A model generated the notes under the pieces. It was not told the origin of the DNA and made no database searches. It saw only the letters and a list, made by a program, of their open reading frames with translations. From assembly GCA_013397795.1 (NCBI GenBank), contig VZTJ01003242.1, forward strand, positions 209,479 through 273,478: a stretch of DNA of 64,000 bases, in the 5' to 3' direction. This document shows positions 37,831 to 48,772 of the stretch, in pieces (positions within the stretch are counted from its first letter, which is position 1; each line of letters begins with the position of its first letter). The DNA comes from Orthonyx spaldingii (taxonomy: Eukaryota > Chordata > Aves > Passeriformes > Orthonychidae). The position numbers were made by a program, and so were the translations under genes.

Positions 37831-38988
37831 AAGCATCATATGATGTAAACAATACAATATAGATCAAATTTCAGAGGACAATACTTGACAGTCTTATTTA
37901 GCTATCCTGTCGTTCTCTGCAATGTGGATGTACCATCTGACTCAAAAGGTCAGAGTACTTATTAGAACAGCTAGTTTGTGTTAAACCACCCTCTGAAACC
38001 ATAGAGTTTGAGATACCCCACAGATTTTCATTTTGAGTACTGGGCCATTTCTACCTTCAGTGGAGCTATTTTTATTCTGGAAAATATGCACTTGTTTGTG
38101 ATAGTACAGTTGTGCATCACACCAGTCAAGCAACAGGGTGTAGGAACTTCAGCTCTTCAGCATACTTTGATTTTAGTGATAAAAACAGGTGTTTGAGATC
38201 AAGAAAGTGTAAGAAACATTCATCAAAGGGACAAAATGTCCCTCCAAAACTTTGACAGTTCCTTGCAGCCACTGTTATTGACATAATTCAGATTATTTTG
38301 CTACTTTGTGTTTATTGAGACAAAAATAAATTGGTGTACATATGCGTTTATTGAGAGAAAAGTAATCCCCGAGGTTCAGAATCATTCTCTATTTTTTCCC
38401 TAATTTAAAACTTCTAGTAATTCCTGACATCTCTCTAACCCCATAAACAACACCACACATAGAGCATAACCTCCCTTGCAGGGCTTTTTTTACAAACATT
38501 ACCTTTCAGATTTACTGACCAAGTGAGGTAATTACAGATAACATATTCCTGCTGTTCTTACAATCAGCCCTTGTTTATGTTTCTGCAGATGGTACAGATC
38601 AATTTAATCTGTATTAGTTGTTTTAAAGATTATTAAATTAAAAAAATTCAAACTATTTACCTCTATACGTGCATGAAGGTGTTATTTGACAACTATGTAC
38701 TGAAATACAGATCCTAGAGAGTAATTTTTAGAACGGCAATTTGACTCTGCCCCTGCCTAGGAGATACCTCACTGGAAACACATAAAACACATGGAAACAC
38801 ACCTGTAAATTTGAAGATTGTAAACTGCAGAAACAAAAACTACCAAAATCATCTTAATTATAGTAATTTTGCTTTATACCCTCACCACTCAGCTTCTCAT
38901 CCTTGTTTTTTTTTTAACCTTCATCACTGACATACACTTTCTGCAGCAAGTTGGCTTGACTATCAATTTCCCACAGATTTTGCCTAAG
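37831..38988. other. Unique AT-rich DNA
   Basis: No gene or transposon recognised. The last 50 bases before the CR1 copy do not match the CR1 3' UTR, showing that the element's own 3' end is missing. Confidence 0.6.
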
Positions 38989-40995
38989 CATCCTTTTCTC
39001 CAGGTTAAACAACCCCAGCTCCCCCAGCCACTCCTCACAGGACTTGTCCTCCAGACCCTTCACCAGCTCCAGGGCCCTCCTCTGGACTCAGTCCAGTACA
39101 CCAAAGTCTTTCTTGTATTGAGGGGCCCAGAATTGAACACAGGATTCGAGGTGTGGCCTCACCAGTGCCAAGTAGAGGTGTGGCCTCACCATACCAAGGG
39201 GTGATCCTTTCCCAAAACCTACTGACCACACTATTTCTGATACAGGCCAGGATGCCATTGGCCTTCTTGGCCCCCTGGGCACATGTTGGCTCAAGTTCAG
39301 ATGCTGTTGACCAGCACCCCCAGATCCTTTTCCACCTGACAACTTTCCAGACACTCTGCCCCAGCCTGTGGAGCTGCCTGGGGTTCTTGTGACCAAATGC
39401 AGTGACCCAGCACTTTGCCTTTTTCAGTGTCATGCAACTGGCCTTGGACTATCAATCCAGCCTGTCCAGATCTCTCTGCAGAACTTTCTTGCCCTCCATC
39501 AGCCCAACTCTCCTACCAAACACGGAGTTGTCTGCAAATTGACTGAGAGTGCACTCGATCCCCTCATCCAGATAATTGATAAGGACATTAAACAGATCTC
39601 ACCCAATAATAAGCCCAGGGAAGCTGATGGCCAACTGGTGACCAACTAGTTGTCACATTTGTTAATTTCCAGTCAACTGGCACCTCCCCAGTCATCCAGG
39701 ACAGCTGGAAAAGGATAGAGAGTGGCTCAGTGAGTATGTCCATCTTCCTCAGTTCCCTTGAGTGGACCCCATTTGGCCTCATATGCTTGTGTGTCTCTCA
39801 GTGGTGTAGCAGGTTACTGACCATTTCCACTTGGATTATCAAGACATCACTCTGCTCCCTGTTCCTGTCCCTGTCTTCCAGCTCAGGGACTGGGTACCCT
39901 GAGAATAGCTGGTGTGTCCACTAAAAACTGATCAAAGATGCCATTAAGTACCTCAGTCTTTTCCTCATCCTTTTCCCTCCCACATCCAATAAAAGATGGA
40001 GTTACTCCTTATCCCTCCTTTCATTGTTAATGCATTTATAGAAACATTTTTTATTGTCTTTTAAGGCAGCAGCCAGATTAAATTATAGTTGGGCTTTGGC
40101 TCTCCTAATTTTCTCCTTGCATAACCTCATAATATCCTTGTAGTCCTCCTGAATTGCCTACTGCTTCTTCCAAAGGTCATAAATTCTCTCTGTTTTCCTG
40201 AATTCCAGACAAAATTCTCTGTTCAGCTTGGCCGGTGGTCTTCTCCATCAGCTTGACTTTTGGTACATGGGGATGGCCTGGATGCACTTTTTAGAGTTCT
40301 TTTGAAGAATGTCCAGCTTTCTTGGACTCCTTTGCCCTTCAGAAGTGTTTCCCAAGGGCCCTGTCACACAGCCTCCTAAAAAGCTCAAAGGCTGCCCTCT
40401 AGAATTTCACGGTAACAGTTCTGTTGATCCCCTCTCCTTACTTCTATGACACCAAAATCTATCATGCTGTGCCCAAATTGGCCTTCAACTCACAAGTCCT
40501 TTTCTGTTTGAAAAGTACAGGTTCTTTGGGGACCAATAACCAGCTATGCCAGAAAAGTCTCTTCCCCACCCTGTAGAAGCCTCCTAGACTCTTTCCTCTC
40601 TACTATATTGCATTTCCAGCAGGCATTTGGTAAATTGAAGTACCCCATAAGAACAAGAGCTAGTGAATGTGAGACTTCTCCCAGCTGCTTTTAGAATATT
40701 TTTTCTGCCTCTTCATCTTAATTGGGTCATTTATAACAGACTCCCACCATGATACCTGCCTTGTTGGCCTTCACCCTCATTCTTACTCATGAATACTCAA
40801 CCATGTCTAGTCTAGACAATCAAAACACTCCTTCCTTGGCTATCCCTTCTGGTGAATTTACAGCCATCCATTGCAGCAATTATCAAAGTCAACTAAAGTT
40901 TTCATGATGGCAACCATATAATTGTTTTCCTGTTGCAAATTGGCTCCCAACTCCTCCTGGCTTTTGCTCATGCTGTGTGCATTTAGTCAAAGCAA
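38989..40995 (-). mobile_element. CR1 LINE, 2-kb ORF2 fragment with internal deletion (- strand)
   Basis: CR1 ORF2 encodes an endonuclease and a reverse transcriptase that copy the element's RNA into the genome. Seen, reading right to left: the endonuclease start region (about 40,995-40,750), MGYFNLPNACWKCN near 40,650 (family GDFNLPDVCWKYN), the linker, MRPNGVHSRELRKMD at 39,782 (family GPDGIHPRVLREL), then TGEVPVDWKLTNVT. The text then jumps to sequence equivalent to SSWRPVTSGVPQGS, so about 110-130 residues of the reverse transcriptase, including catalytic motif A, are missing (join near 39,645). After that come ANGILACIRNSVVSR and the C-terminal part to 38,989. Frameshifts and stops are frequent, and the terminal 3' UTR with octamers is absent. 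There is a 27-bp tandem duplication at 39,148-39,201 (GAGGTGTGGCCTCACCA twice). It is a dead copy. The short frames on both strands here are shadows of it. Confidence 0.95.
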
Positions 40996-43827
40996 TTTCT
41001 CCCAGGATTCACTGTAGTTGTTATTTTCTATATAATTTGCAAATCCAGCCCTATGTCTGAATATAACACATAATGAGACAGTTTTCAGAGATGTCCTCAA
41101 GTTTGTCAAGGTCTATCTTGGGAGTACAAGTAATTGTGCTACAGCTCTCAGTGGGTGAGCAACAGGTTCTTACTGAAACAGTCTGGAATTGCTGTTTTAT
41201 GTGTTCATTAATTCCCCACTGTTTTCCAACTTCAGATTACTTTGTTTTTTTAATGTGGTAATCCTTGTTTCAGCTTTCCTTCTGAAAAATATCTCAACTT
41301 TTGATGGACTTTTTAGTCAGAACATACAATCAGCCCCCGTCTAGGATTAAAAAAGGAAGAAAAGACTCCAATGTAATTAATATAAAAGTAATTCACCCCT
41401 CTTTCATATCATTAAAACCTGCCACTGTCCACCTGAAGTACCACGTTTACCTCCCCCAAGGTAAGGAGTTGTTCCCTCAGATCACAGTAGTCCTTATTAT
41501 TGCTGTTAGACCTGTGAACAGCTTTCAACATTCTTTGCTTAATCCAATCTTTAATTTTCTGAATTTGGCAGCTTTAGGACATATTCATTCAAAAGTTAAT
41601 TTGAAATGATTCAAAAGTACTTGGCTTTCCTAAAGGTAATTCTGCTTTTTTGCTTGGAATAGAAGTACCAACAGAGGTGCTCTACTACCTTTACAGGTAA
41701 GAACAAACAAATTATTTCCCAGAAGATAAATATCACCTTTGCACTTTATTCACCAAGGTCATTCTGGATGCATACTCTGATCAGATTACTCAAAAGTTTC
41801 TCACATTCCCTAACAAAATCCTTTACAACTCATCCAAATCTGATCCTCTTCTCCCCTCAACTCAACTCAAAGTTTATCACCCCACACAGACTCAAGTCTT
41901 TTACAGCCCTATGGTTACAAGATTTCTAATGAGCATCCTTCCTATACCACATTTTCCAAAATACCTTTAAGTTGTAGTATGGCATTAAAAAGTCAATATT
42001 CATGCAGAAAGAAAAAAACCCAGAGATTGCCACTTATATCTTCAGTTTTGCAGGACCTTCTTCATAGCACCACCACTTTGGAGATACATTATGCAGAGCA
42101 TCTCTGAATAATCAATTTATATCTTAAAAAGAAAAGTTATTTGGGATATTTGATACTTTACACCACTTGCTCTTCTATAATGTTTATGGCAATGAATGAC
42201 ACATTTAACACCATATGAATAAAGCAAGGCTCTTCTTTCATATGAAACTTTCTTTTATAATCTGAAATGCTGTTCATTCATGCCTGTCAGTCATCCATCC
42301 ATTCATTCTACTCTCTCACATCTGCTTTCTCCAACACTTACAACTGGTCTCTATCCCTCCCAAAATAAACTGTATATTCTTCTGCTCCTAAAACTCTATA
42401 TTATTCCAATGTTTCATAATAATTTTCTTTTCAGATCAGCCTAAGAAATCCCACAAGCAAGCTCCCAAATGCAAGTTTATTTTAAGTTGCTCAAGATTAT
42501 CAGAACCCAGCTCGTTGCTAAATATTATTTTAAAACTGCAAAGTTTAAAACAAACAGGATTTGACTTTTTTTTTTTTAGGTTGTATTTTTTTATCTTGTT
42601 TCAAAAATATCACTTGATAAGAAAATAAACTGGGCCTTCCTAGAAATTGAAGTGGTATATTCCTGAAGCTACAGGAATGTAGTTTGATTAACAAAGAGGA
42701 AGTTTTTGAACTTTTTGCTGGAGTTGGTGGAGACAGATAATCAGTAATGCACATCATTGCTTCTATTGCATATTTACAGGAATACACTGTAGCAGCTTTG
42801 AGATTGCATAACTGATCCTAAAATATCTCTTGACTGGATCTATAAATCAGATGCCACTAAAATGAGTCACAAAACTTTCTCTGACTTCTTGTTGGAAAGC
42901 GATAATTTACTGAAATCAGAATATTTAATGAAAACTCTCACCTGAGTTCAGAAAGAAAGATTTGTAAGGTTTGTTTCCTTAAGATGACAGAGAAGATGCT
43001 TTGCAAGATGTGGAATGTTCATTGTTGTGAATGATTCCAACCTTGGAAATAGTGGACCAAGTTTAATAGTCCAGTATCCTTTGAAACCAGGTATTTTATG
43101 TTCCTGGAGTGTAATCTCATCATGGTCTGCAGAATCAGGATCTTACAATTTACAGATTTCTGTCATTTCTGTTAAGTATCTCTTGAGTCAGGAAGAAGAG
43201 ACAGATAGTATAGCTTGGTGGACAGGTAGAGGACAGATAATGTGAGCCACTCAATTAGGGTGTGAGAGTTCAAGATTGTCTACATCAGTGAGTATTCATT
43301 TACTAAAATAGAAAGACTCTGACAGGAGACACTCTGAGAACATTTACATCAGTTGTCAAATATGAAGGATTTATCTATGATGCAGGGTTGATAAAATCAA
43401 GGCTTTTGCGAGGTTCAGGTAAAGCAGAAGCTTAAATGTGTAACCCTTCTTCTTACAGGGGAAGTATGTGCTTAATCTAGTAGCTGGATCCCTCAAATAA
43501 AAGGCCCTTTTGGTTTTGAGATTAATTTCTTTTTAAAGGGAAAACTATTTCTACAATTTAATTGCTACATATAAAATAAAACCAAATCCTGAACACAATG
43601 TTAATATAAGACACTGATTCTTGCTAACACTCTTCTTTGTGTATCTAGTTCCTTTCCCTTCTTGTTTCATCTCTCCCATCTTGCTGGGTTTTTTCCTTGT
43701 GCTGAATAAGGCTTACCCAAGCAAGATTTCAACTGTTATAACATTGATGTGACCATAATGCTAGATAAAAAGAATTTTAAAACAAAACACAGAACAAAAA
43801 AAAACCACATAGCACAAACCACCCCCC

Positions 43828-43841
43828 NNNNNNNNNNNNNN
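43828..43841. other. Assembly gap (14 N) after a C homopolymer
   Basis: Unresolved bases directly after CACCCCCC, in the same context as the gap at 26,331. Confidence 0.98.
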
Positions 43842-43916
43842 CCGAAACTCCAAAGCAATGGAAACATTATGCTGGTCCAAATTTGCAGATTTTGGAAAAA
43901 CTAAAAGTGGTGTTGA

Positions 43917-43967
43917 TTTTTTTTGTTGTTGTTGTTTTTTGTTCTTTGTTTTTGAGGTTTTTTTTTA
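43917..43967. repeat. T-rich / (TTG)n simple repeat
   Basis: TTTTGTTGTTGTTG followed by T-runs broken by G and C. Low complexity. Confidence 0.8.
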
Positions 43968-45357
43968 ACGGATAAACTGCATGTGAAGTAAGCATCATTA
44001 AAAGCATCTCCTTCCTTTTGGGTATTTTTTGTCCTTTTCTGTTTTCAGGGAACTAGGACTGAAAAAGAAATTACTCCTTCAGAAAACTCCAACTAATTTC
44101 TGTTCTTTTCTTTTGGAAGGACAGCCATTAGCCTATTTAACAGTCTTAAAAAGACTATTAAATTGATGCTTCTTTCCTAAAAGTCTTTATAGAGATAATT
44201 TGAAAAGAAATAAGTTAAATACATGTCTTAATATTTTATGTTGTAAATTATTTTTCTCTTTCATTGGAAAAGTAGAGGAGATTCTAGTTAAAGTAATTGC
44301 TACCCATTTAAATGAATGCTTGCAAACTGATGTCTTCATTGAGTATCCTAAATGAAAAAAAGACCCATTGTGACTCATTTTTTTGCACAAGAAATTTAAC
44401 AAAAGAACAAACACAACTAATAAAAAAAAAAGGAAGAAGAAAAAATAATAAAGGTTTAAACTGCTGCTGGTTGCTGGCTAGTACTGGATTATTGAGTTAT
44501 CTAGTTTGTCAACTATAGTTTTGCAGATTTAATATATGAGAAAGGATTAAAAAGGTATATTTTAGTGTACTTTAACTTAATAGTTCATTAGTCATAGATA
44601 GTGATCTTAGCATGAGGTTTGGCATGTTTAGGGCTTGGCCCAAAGATTTCCATATTTGGATCCCTCAGGGGATTTTAATTTTCTACGTGGAAATCAGTGT
44701 GTGTTTTTTCAAGCGGACAGTTCACACCTGTTAAGATGTTTAAAAATAACACTTTAAAGCTGTGGATGAAATGGGTTTGCTAAACCATTTCAACGGTGGA
44801 GCAGAGGCAGATGATGCACTTTACAAAACTTATTTTTTTCCTTTATGAAGGAAAAAAGAAAATCAGGATTTTCCCTGGGCTCTTTCACTCCTACTAAAGT
44901 AACTTTTTACTTGTTTGGCTGGAAAATGGCAGACAACAGCCTCAATTTTCCCTGCAGGTGTGGAGAGCCATGGAGAGCACTGTGTAGTTTTGTTATTATA
45001 TCCAAAATCAGGAGACTGGATGGCATAGCCATTAATCAGTTATACTCTGAGGCTCAAGACAGCTAAAAAGAGTAGTCATGAAGAATCTCGTTTTCTCTTA
45101 TTAAACTGCTGAGAAAACAACCCAAATATATTCAACCTACCATATACCCACACATTGCCTTGGTGAAATCAGGGGATAATACTCCTAGGAGTACATATGG
45201 GACCATTGATTCTGAATCGCATCGCAATGGCTCTGCAAAATTGAATTCCTACAGAGCGGGTATTCAGGCATGGCTTCGGGGCAGTCACTGAGGCTCTGTC
45301 TCATAGCAGGAGACATATGTTAGATTTACACTTACTAGGTTGGCTATTGCTATCAAC

Positions 45358-45379
45358 GTAGCCATAGCAACACGTTGCT
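45358..45379. promoter_or_regulatory. RFX X-box motif with overlapping palindrome
   Basis: Seen: GTAGCCATAGCAAC at 45,358-45,371 fits the RFX consensus GTNRCC-N(0-3)-RGYAAC exactly with a 2-base spacer. Its right half-site is also the left arm of a perfect palindrome, AGCAAC-AC-GTTGCT (45,366-45,379). A further half-site-like TTGCTATCAAC lies just upstream. Known: RFX factors bind such imperfect inverted repeats at ciliary-gene promoters and other enhancers. Inference: a possible RFX-bound element. There is no adjacent gene or CpG island, so function is unproven. Confidence 0.45.
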
Positions 45380-48328
45380 TAGCCTGAGCTCATCTCTGAT
45401 CTGCAGCAGAGATGTGTTAGCAGTCAGAGTGCTTACTACTTAGTCTAAAGCTAGTGTGGGTGTGCTTGCTTGGTCTGAAGTGCCTGCACGGAACACCTAC
45501 TCTGAGAACACTAGGAGGCAGAAAATTCCAGCTTGAAAATCTTTATGCACACTGGCTATCTGCTGGAAGATGGAACTTCCAGATCCATCATCATTAGAAA
45601 GAGAAACGCTTGAAAACAAAGTTATTTAATTTATATGAGGGGTATGATGAGTGCTTTTCTAGAATTGAACTCCTTGAAATTTTTATTATTATTACTGTTA
45701 TTAGTTGATGTTGTTTTCGATGTTAGATATAGAAGAGCTCTAAAGTATGTTTACTCTGTTCCTGATACGCTTCCACACATATATTCATAAACACCACCAA
45801 CAAAAAAATTGCCCAAAGGAAGATATAATTTGAAAGACAAATCATAAAACTTTACCATTTCATGGGAGTTTCCTGGTGTTTATCTATTTGCAGCCTTGTA
45901 GGTGTTTATTAAAGTACCAAACCCCTCATAATTATGCAAAATCTAATACAGGTAATGGATGTGGGAAAGGTCTATATGTAAGGAAACTGATTAAGGAACA
46001 CATTTTTATATGGTTGTTTCATCTACAAATTTAATGTCTATTCTGTTTCCTGGATAATTAATGAAAGATGAATAAAACATGCTTTTGATGGAACAAATCA
46101 CTTGCTTTCCTTTTGTTTGTGTTTTTTCAGTCTATACAATCCATTGGGAATAGAGTTCATAATTTAATACAAGTAAATTTTAAAGTAAAATTTTTGAGGC
46201 TGTTGCAAAATATTGTTTACTTTCATTACAAATCTGTCTCTCTGGATATGGTCAGATATTTTTCAGTGTATCACTTTTGACAAAGAATATCAAGCTCACA
46301 GAGAGATATTTGTGAAAATGTGCTGGTTTATGAAAACTACATTTAAAAACATGGAAAGTATTTTGTGACTGATTAAATATTCTATTCGACATTTTTGGAA
46401 CACAGCTTCTCATTGTTTTAATTTTATTTGTAAAATATTAATACTGAGACATTTTATCTGAAAGATTTTTTTTTTATTTCAGCAACATAAAACAACAGGA
46501 TGCAACTAGATTATTTCTTATATTAATTGCTTCAGAAAGAGGTTTGTGCCCCGTTTTTTCTTTGGCTATAAAATGCAATATCTGGTAACAATTATGGAAA
46601 ATTAAATAATCTACAAAACTCTCTTCCACAGTTTAATATCTTCATTTTCACAGAATGAAGAAATTAGGTTTGTCCATTAACATACAATTTTCACAGTGTT
46701 TTGCTAATGTCTATAGCGGCAACTTTGTTCTCAATTCTATTAACATGATTAATTGTGAGAAGTAGGAATATTAAGCAAGAATATTCCTCTCATTTTTCCT
46801 TAGTGCTTTTTTTAAATTCTTACTCATGCAAAAGCTTCTCCAAAATAAATGGAAATTTGCTAAATTAAGGATTACTGTACTGCCAAGATGAAACACTGAC
46901 AAGTACTTTTCAGTTAGAGATTTTTTTTAATATATGGATTTTGAGGGTAAGCTTGTGTCAAGGTTTTCTGTACAAACCTTTACTACAGATGGTTTCAAAT
47001 TAGATGTAATTCCCCCAGGTGATAATCCTGGAAAGTGTAGGTAAGAGTAGTGAACCTGACAGGTATTCAATATTTCTTACATATACTCAGACTTATGAGC
47101 TCACTGGAACCAAAGCTAAAACTCAAAACTGGATCTTGACCCACACTTCACTATTCAAGAAGGCCCTGCCTGCTTCTTTTTATCTTCCTGGTTAACTCAT
47201 CTTCATCACCACGTTTTTCAGCAAATCACCACGTTTTTCAGCTGGAAAACAACTGTAATTGTTCAGTGAAAGGGAAGAAAAGCTCAAAAGCATTGATCCT
47301 TGCTATGAAAGCACTGAGAAAGACAGATAATATCCATGGAGAACTGCCTGCCTATGGTTCTCCACAAAGTTTTAAAATTAACCTTATTTGTCTTGCAATA
47401 GCTTTCATCTCAAAGCAGTATAGAACTTCACTGTGACTTTTCAAATAAAAATGGCGACATCTGTGCTCTTAACATGCCAACAATTAGGCTGTGAAGAAAA
47501 CGGTAGCTCTCAGGTGATAATCTCAAATAAACTATGTTATCTGAATTCTCACCTATTAGGCATATTTCCAATTGCATCCTTGTCAATAACCTATTAGAAA
47601 GTCAGCCCTGTGATGTTGTCCTCTCCCAACACTGGATAGTCCAAGACAACTGTTGCGAAGTCCTTTCTCAGACGTGAAAATTCGTTTCATTTCATTCAGT
47701 GACATGTTTTTTAACCTGAGTGATGTCAGGCAGAAAGTGTATATGTCCTAGACTTTTTTGATGGTCAAAATATTTCCAATTAATTAGGAAGGTGGAAGTA
47801 TGGGTGGTATTCTCTAGGACAGTTTGTCAACCATTGATTGTAGTAGGTGATTCCAGGTGCTTCGTAAAGAAGAAATTGTGCTGTAGGACAAAATAATCTA
47901 CTTGCTGATAGCATTTTGGTGGAGCTACTTTCTCATTCCTTGTATGAAGAAATGCCACTAGTTGATTATAAGACTTGAAGAAAAAGGTGACAGAAAATGA
48001 GTTTAGCAGCTACTTCTGCAGTTCTTCTGTTGGAGCTGCTAATTCAGGAAGGGTTTCCATCCATATAGAAAAAATTAAATTTACAGATTCCAGAGTTTTA
48101 TTTACTCCTGAATGTCAAATTTTCCCTCCACATACAATAAAGAACTGAGCAACAGGTAGGCACCTGGAAGAGACAAAATTATAACAAGGCTAAGAAAAAT
48201 GGTACAGAGCATGGTTAACAGGAGGATGTGATTGGAAGAATTGCCTTCTAGCTTTTCCATTGTAGTGGAGAGATAGATCTGATCTGGATTTTTGGCACAT
48301 GCTCATGAAAAGGACTACACATCACATT
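45380..48328. other. Unique AT-rich DNA
   Basis: No gene or transposon recognised. It holds the short tandem duplication at 47,205 and ordinary AT-rich sequence. Confidence 0.6.
47205..47242. repeat. 20-bp tandem duplication
   Basis: ATCACCACGTTTTTCAGCAA at 47,205-47,224 is followed directly by ATCACCACGTTTTTCAGC, identical over 18 bases. Such an exact copy suggests a recent slippage event that may vary in copy number. Confidence 0.9.
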
Positions 48329-48449
48329 AGGCTCTGAGCAAGCTGGTCTAGTGATAGGTACCCTGACCCATGGGGAAAGGAGGCAACAGGGTTGGAACCA
48401 CATGATCTTTAAGATCCCTTCCAAACCAAAGCATTCTATGATTCTATGA
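48329..48449 (+). mobile_element. CR1 3'-terminal fragment (+ strand)
   Basis: Seen: GGCTCTGAGCAAGCTGGTCT, ACCACATGATCTTTAAGATC, CCTTCCAAACCAAAGC, then two intact octamers ATTCTATG ATTCTATG. This is the expected CR1 3' end with its diagnostic terminal repeats. Only about 120 bp are recognisable (severe 5' truncation). Confidence 0.93.
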
Positions 48450-48533
48450 AGAAAGGCTGTTATAAGTTATAGGTATGTGTAAAGGTAGTCCTAGCATTAG
48501 TGTAGGGAAAGCCAGGGCTGAAAAAAGAGAGAA

Positions 48534-48772
48534 TGTGACAGCACAGAAACCTCTTTCTCATGAGAAAGAATCTATTTGTTTGTATAAACTGAGATAAAGG
48601 AGTCTTTTTCTCATGCACCCAGGTGGCCAATTAGCTGCAAGGGGCGTACAGCTAATGGCCAATCAAGTGAGAGTCTATTTTGTATATAAAAGCTGACTTT
48701 AATAAATAAATTGATCTCTTTTGCCACTTGACCTCTCAAGTTTCCATGTTTCGAAATCCGCTCGCAGCGACA
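48534..48772 (+). mobile_element. Solo LTR A, 239 bp, 6-bp target duplication
   Basis: Seen: TGTGACAGCACAG... to ...CGCAGCGACA, TG...CA ends, flanked by AGAGAA on both sides (48,528-48,533 and 48,773-48,778). It contains two CCAAT boxes (GGCCAATTAG, GGCCAATCAA), a TATA box TATATAAA at 48,683-48,690 and overlapping AATAAA signals at 48,701-48,710. No primer-binding site or internal sequence follows. Known: 6-bp duplications are typical of class II (alpha/beta-like, ERVK-type) elements. It is closely related to LTR B at 54,068 but was inserted independently, because its target duplication differs. It is probably the relic of a deleted provirus. Confidence 0.94.
48683..48690 (+). promoter_or_regulatory. 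TATA box of solo LTR A
   Basis: TATATAAA, 11 bases before the AATAAA cluster, the compact arrangement of short class II LTRs. The same arrangement is kept in LTR B (54,218-54,225). Confidence 0.65.

Larger units (their letters stand above)
40996..45357. other. Unique AT-rich DNA with an assembly gap
   Basis: No gene recognised. It includes a 14-N gap and a T-rich tract listed separately. Frames at 41,301-41,609, 42,545-42,787 and 43,015-43,245 show no domain or splice context. Confidence 0.55.

Noticed and set aside
39035..39433. 132-codon minus-strand frame as a cellular gene
   Set aside because: Its motifs are those of the CR1 ORF2 C-terminus. It is retrotransposon sequence.
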